From: Ndongobacter massiliensis | GTDB lineage: Bacteria > Bacillota > Clostridia > Tissierellales > Peptoniphilaceae | DNA length: 64,000 nt | Assembly (NCBI RefSeq): GCF_900120375.1 | Contig: NZ_LT635480.1 | Span: 186,001 to 250,000 of the forward strand | Direction: 5' to 3' | Part shown: positions 61,838-64,000 of the stretch, one piece after another | How positions within the stretch are numbered: position 1 is the stretch's first letter | Layout: every line of letters starts with the position of its first letter | The notes under the pieces: generated by a model | The model's database searches: none | The model's input: only the letters and a program-made list of their open reading frames with translations | Told to the model about the DNA's origin: nothing | Position numbers and translations under genes: made by a program

Positions 61838-62933
61838 AATTGCAAAATGTCCGAAAAAAGAGGCACCCATCCTGGAAGTTCGCGCCTTTCGAAAATATTT
61901 TCCTATTCGCGGCGGGCTGTTCAATCGTGCCCAGGGAGCAGTGCGTGCCGTGGATGGGGTGGATTTTGATTTGCAAAAGGGAGAAACGCTCGGCATCGTT
62001 GGGGAATCCGGATGTGGCAAGTCAACGTTGGCGCGCGCCATCTTGGGGCTTTACGAAGGCGTGGAGGGTTCCGCAAAGTTGGACGGAGAAGAATTGGTCG
62101 GCATGGATAAATCGCGGCGTCGGGCGCTTTCACCGCGGATGCAGATGATTTTTCAGGACCCCTACAGTTCACTCAATCCGCGTATGACCGCGCGGGCGAT
62201 GATTGAAGAACCGTTGATCAATCACCCGGAGTTACCGCAGTCCGCCAATCGCGACGAGAGCGTTCGGCGGGTAATGGAAGAATGCGGACTCGCATCCTAT
62301 CATGCGGAGCGTTATGCGCATGAATTTTCCGGCGGCCAGCGGCAGCGCATTGGCATTGCTCGCGCGCTGGTGCTGGATCCGGATATTATCTTTTGCGACG
62401 AAGCGGTCTCCGCGCTCGACGTGTCCATTCAGGGGCAAATCATCAATCTGCTCATGGATTTGCAAAAGGAACGCGGGTTTTCCTACGTATTTATCTCACA
62501 CGACTTATCCGTCGTCGAGCATATTTCCCACCGCGTCGGCGTAATGTATTTGGGCGGATTTGTAGAAATGGCGGGCAAAGAGGCGCTTTTTGCCACCCCC
62601 ATGCATCCGTATACGAAGGCGCTGATGTCCGCCGCACCGGTTGCCGATCCGCGCGCCCAACATGATCGCATCCTATTGACCGGCGATTTGCCTTCTCCGG
62701 CGGATCCACCAACCGGTTGTAAATTTCACACGCGCTGTCCGTTCGCTACGGAGCGCTGTCGCTGTGAGACGCCACTTTTACGCGCAGTCGGAGAAACCGC
62801 TGATGACGTTCAACCGCATTTTGTCGCGTGTCATTACGCGGAGCAGCTGAAAGACACCACGGCTGCCGATTGGGAAAAAGCGGCTGCCGTGTCCAGCGAG
62901 GCCATGGCTGGGAATGCCGCGCCCGGCGAATAG
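61830..62933 (+). CDS. Oligopeptide ABC transporter ATP-binding protein (OppF/DppF type)
   Basis: The 367-residue ATPase partners OppD. It carries Walker A GESGCGKST, a slightly altered signature FSGGQRQR, Walker B IFCDEAVSALD (Ala for the usual Pro in DEP) and the cysteine extension GCKFHTRCPFATERC. The start is the ATG at 61830 with AGGAGG 6 nt upstream; an earlier in-frame start is not supported. It ends the operon, with a hairpin terminator downstream. Confidence 0.95.
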   Translation: MVEIAKCPKKEAPILEVRAFRKYFPIRGGLFNRAQGAVRAVDGVDFDLQKGETLGIVGESGCGKSTLARAILGLYEGVEGSAKLDGEELVGMDKSRRRALSPRMQMIFQDPYSSLNPRMTARAMIEEPLINHPELPQSANRDESVRRVMEECGLASYHAERYAHEFSGGQRQRIGIARALVLDPDIIFCDEAVSALDVSIQGQIINLLMDLQKERGFSYVFISHDLSVVEHISHRVGVMYLGGFVEMAGKEALFATPMHPYTKALMSAAPVADPRAQHDRILLTGDLPSPADPPTGCKFHTRCPFATERCRCETPLLRAVGETADDVQPHFVACHYAEQLKDTTAADWEKAAAVSSEAMAGNAAPGE

Positions 62934-62972
62934 GGCGGGAAAAGAGCGAAAACATTCAATCGATGTGAAACG

Positions 62973-63021
62973 AAGAAAGTTTACTGCGTGTTACGACACC
63001 ATGTGGACTTTCTTTTTTTTG
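62973..63021 (+). terminator. Intrinsic terminator of the oligopeptide operon
   Basis: AAGAAAGT (62974-62981) pairs with ACTTTCTT (63008-63015), followed by a long T run; outer AATCGATG/GCATCGATT arms (62959 and 63022 regions) can extend it. Confidence 0.8.
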
Positions 63022-63091
63022 CATCGATTCTTGTAACTCTTTTGGTGTCGACGCAAGGTGCCGTTCTTGTCGAAAAACTTTTTTATTGCCC

Positions 63092-63120
63092 TTGACATGC
63101 GCAAAGTAAATTTGTATACT
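63092..63120 (+). promoter_or_regulatory. Sigma-A promoter of the GntR-ABC operon
   Basis: TTGACA (63092-63097), 17-nt spacer, TATACT (63115-63120); a near-consensus promoter. Confidence 0.88.
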
Positions 63121-63130
63121 ACACATGTAC

Positions 63131-63150
63131 TTAATTACTTGAGTAACTAA
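63131..63150 (+). promoter_or_regulatory. Candidate operator for the YtrA-type GntR regulator
   Basis: The inverted repeat TTAATTACT-TG-AGTAACTAA (one mismatch between arms) lies just after the -10 box, where a repressor would block transcription. Self-regulation by the adjacent gene is the likely use. Confidence 0.6.
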
Positions 63151-63168
63151 CCAAGAAGGAAGAGGAGA

Positions 63169-63549
63169 ATGAAAATTGAAGACCACAATGCAAAGCCATT
63201 ATTTCTTCAGATTCGTGACGGATTGGAGACGGCAATTTTGAGTGGGACCTATGGTCCCGAGATGCAGATTCCCTCGACGACGGAGCTGTCGCTCGCGTAC
63301 AAGATCAACCCGGCGACGGCGCTCAAGGGAGTCAATGCGTTGGTGGATGAGGGAATTTTGTATAAACAACGCGGGATCGGTATTTTTGTCTGTGCAGACG
63401 CGCCGGCACGCCTGCGCAAAAAACGACGCCTTTCTTTTCGGGAGGATTATATTCGGCCCTTGAAGGAAGAGGCGTTACGCCTTGGAATTTCTACCGAGGA
63501 ACTCATTCACTGGATCAACCAGGAAGGAAGTGAAAATGCAAACCATTGA
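63169..63549 (+). CDS. GntR-family regulator, YtrA subfamily
   Basis: The 126-residue protein has an N-terminal winged helix (PLFLQIRDGLETAILSGTYG, then IPSTTELSLAYKINPATALKGVNALVDEGILYKQRG) and the short C-terminal helical region of the YtrA subfamily. These regulators repress the ABC operon they precede, usually until cell-wall antibiotics act. Start ATG behind AAGAGGAGA. It overlaps the ABC gene by 14 nt, and a candidate operator lies in the promoter. Confidence 0.92.
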   Translation: MKIEDHNAKPLFLQIRDGLETAILSGTYGPEMQIPSTTELSLAYKINPATALKGVNALVDEGILYKQRGIGIFVCADAPARLRKKRRLSFREDYIRPLKEEALRLGISTEELIHWINQEGSENANH

Positions 63550-64000
63550 AATACGGGGACTTACGAAAAGGTTTAAGCGGCTACGCGCCGTTGATCAACT
63601 GGATCTCACATTGGAAAAGGGTAAAATTTATGGGCTGCTTGGCAGAAATGGCGCCGGAAAATCCACGTTGCTGAACTTGATCAGCGGGCGTCTGCGACCC
63701 ACTTCCGGTGCGATCCTTTTTGACGGCAGAGAAAAAGCGACACCTGCCGACTATCAGGCGCTTTATCACGCAAGCAGTGAGAATTTGCTGCCGCCATCGA
63801 TGAAGGTGCGTGACATCTTCCGAATGACGCAGACCTATTTTCCGTCTTTCGATACCGAAGGCGCGATGGCGGATGCCCGGCATTTCGACCTCGATGTGAA
63901 TCAAAAATTCCACAAACTCTCGACCGGATATGCGTCCATTACCAAGACGATCCTGGCGCTGCGCACGCATGCCGACTTTCTATTTTTGGATGAGCCGACG
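63536..64000 (+). CDS. ABC transporter ATP-binding protein, YtrB-like (cut by the right edge)
   Basis: The visible 155 residues contain Walker A GRNGAGKST, a Q-loop region SSENLLPPSMKVRD, the unusual signature LSTGYAS and Walker B FLFLDEPT at the very end. The LSTGY signature is typical of YtrB-type ATPases that follow YtrA regulators. The ATG at 63536 has AGGAAGG upstream and overlaps the GntR stop by 14 nt. The gene continues beyond the window, where a permease is expected. Confidence 0.92.
   Translation, partial: MQTIEIRGLTKRFKRLRAVDQLDLTLEKGKIYGLLGRNGAGKSTLLNLISGRLRPTSGAILFDGREKATPADYQALYHASSENLLPPSMKVRDIFRMTQTYFPSFDTEGAMADARHFDLDVNQKFHKLSTGYASITKTILALRTHADFLFLDEPT

Noticed and set aside
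62956-63186. Reverse-strand frame upstream of the GntR gene
   Set aside because: It covers the opp terminator and the GntR promoter/operator and has no domain; these signals explain the region better.

Overview
The window looks like a stretch of chromosome from an anaerobic, Gram-positive Bacillota of the Clostridia/Tissierellia type. Supporting signs are strong AGGAGG-type ribosome binding sites, sigma-A promoters (often extended -10 boxes such as TGGTAAAAT), many lipoproteins with lipoboxes, a CIRCE element, a clostridial two-cluster ferredoxin, a c-di-AMP receptor gene in the tmk-holB-ricT-rsmI block, and the tig-clpP-clpX-lon-ysxC block. Base composition is moderately GC-rich by eye. There are AT-richer patches around 1.5-4.5 kb and 36.6-38.3 kb. 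Species cannot be assigned from the sequence alone. No phage, complete insertion sequence, CRISPR array, rRNA or plasmid module was seen.

Layout. 0-4.5 kb: a DcuC/YfcC-type transporter cut by the window edge, a reverse-strand CbxX/EccA-like AAA+ ATPase, and a 1-kb remnant field that contains an echo of the transporter's 3' end. 4.5-11.9 kb: a surface-protein cluster (solute-binding protein fused to a VWA domain, XpaC-like protein, second binding protein), then a MacB-like ABC transporter with a repeat-bearing anchored surface partner. 11.9-20.2 kb: housekeeping genes ispD, ispF, metK, arcA, mreB-like, murI, a HAD phosphatase, an Asp23/Gls24 protein and a MATE exporter. 20.2-28.5 kb: htpG under a CIRCE operator, a secreted flavinylated flavocytochrome-like reductase, a lone glycogen branching enzyme, phosphofructokinase and an SH3b protein. 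28.6-35.9 kb: nadE with a degenerate glutaminase domain, tmk, darA, holB, ricT, a 55-residue ferredoxin, rsmI and a YabE-like G5/3D protein. 35.9-39.6 kb: an endonuclease III-like glycosylase, a HEPN-like pseudogene, a KamA-family radical SAM enzyme and a YkvI-like transporter. 39.7-49.8 kb: glmM, cca, degV, tig, clpP, clpX, lon and ysxC, with a 5 x 17-bp tandem repeat and a strong hairpin in front of lon. 49.8-56.9 kb: a LiaF-like protein, gltX, cysS, rlmB, a degenerate CitX-CitG-like fusion, a membrane protein with RYDS repeats and tRNA-Leu(GAG). 57.2-64 kb: a five-gene oligopeptide ABC importer, then a YtrA-type GntR regulator with an ABC ATPase cut by the right edge.

How it fits together. 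Most of the window is core cell biology: isoprenoid, SAM, NAD, peptidoglycan and nucleotide precursors, protein quality control and tRNA charging. Peptide import, arginine deiminase, an amino-acid transporter and a KamA-family enzyme suit an amino-acid-using anaerobe. The most unusual items are the binding-protein/VWA/XpaC cluster, the CitXG-like protein that has lost its family motifs, the NAD synthetase with an apparently dead glutaminase, the tandem repeat and hairpin before lon, and HrcA-type control of htpG.
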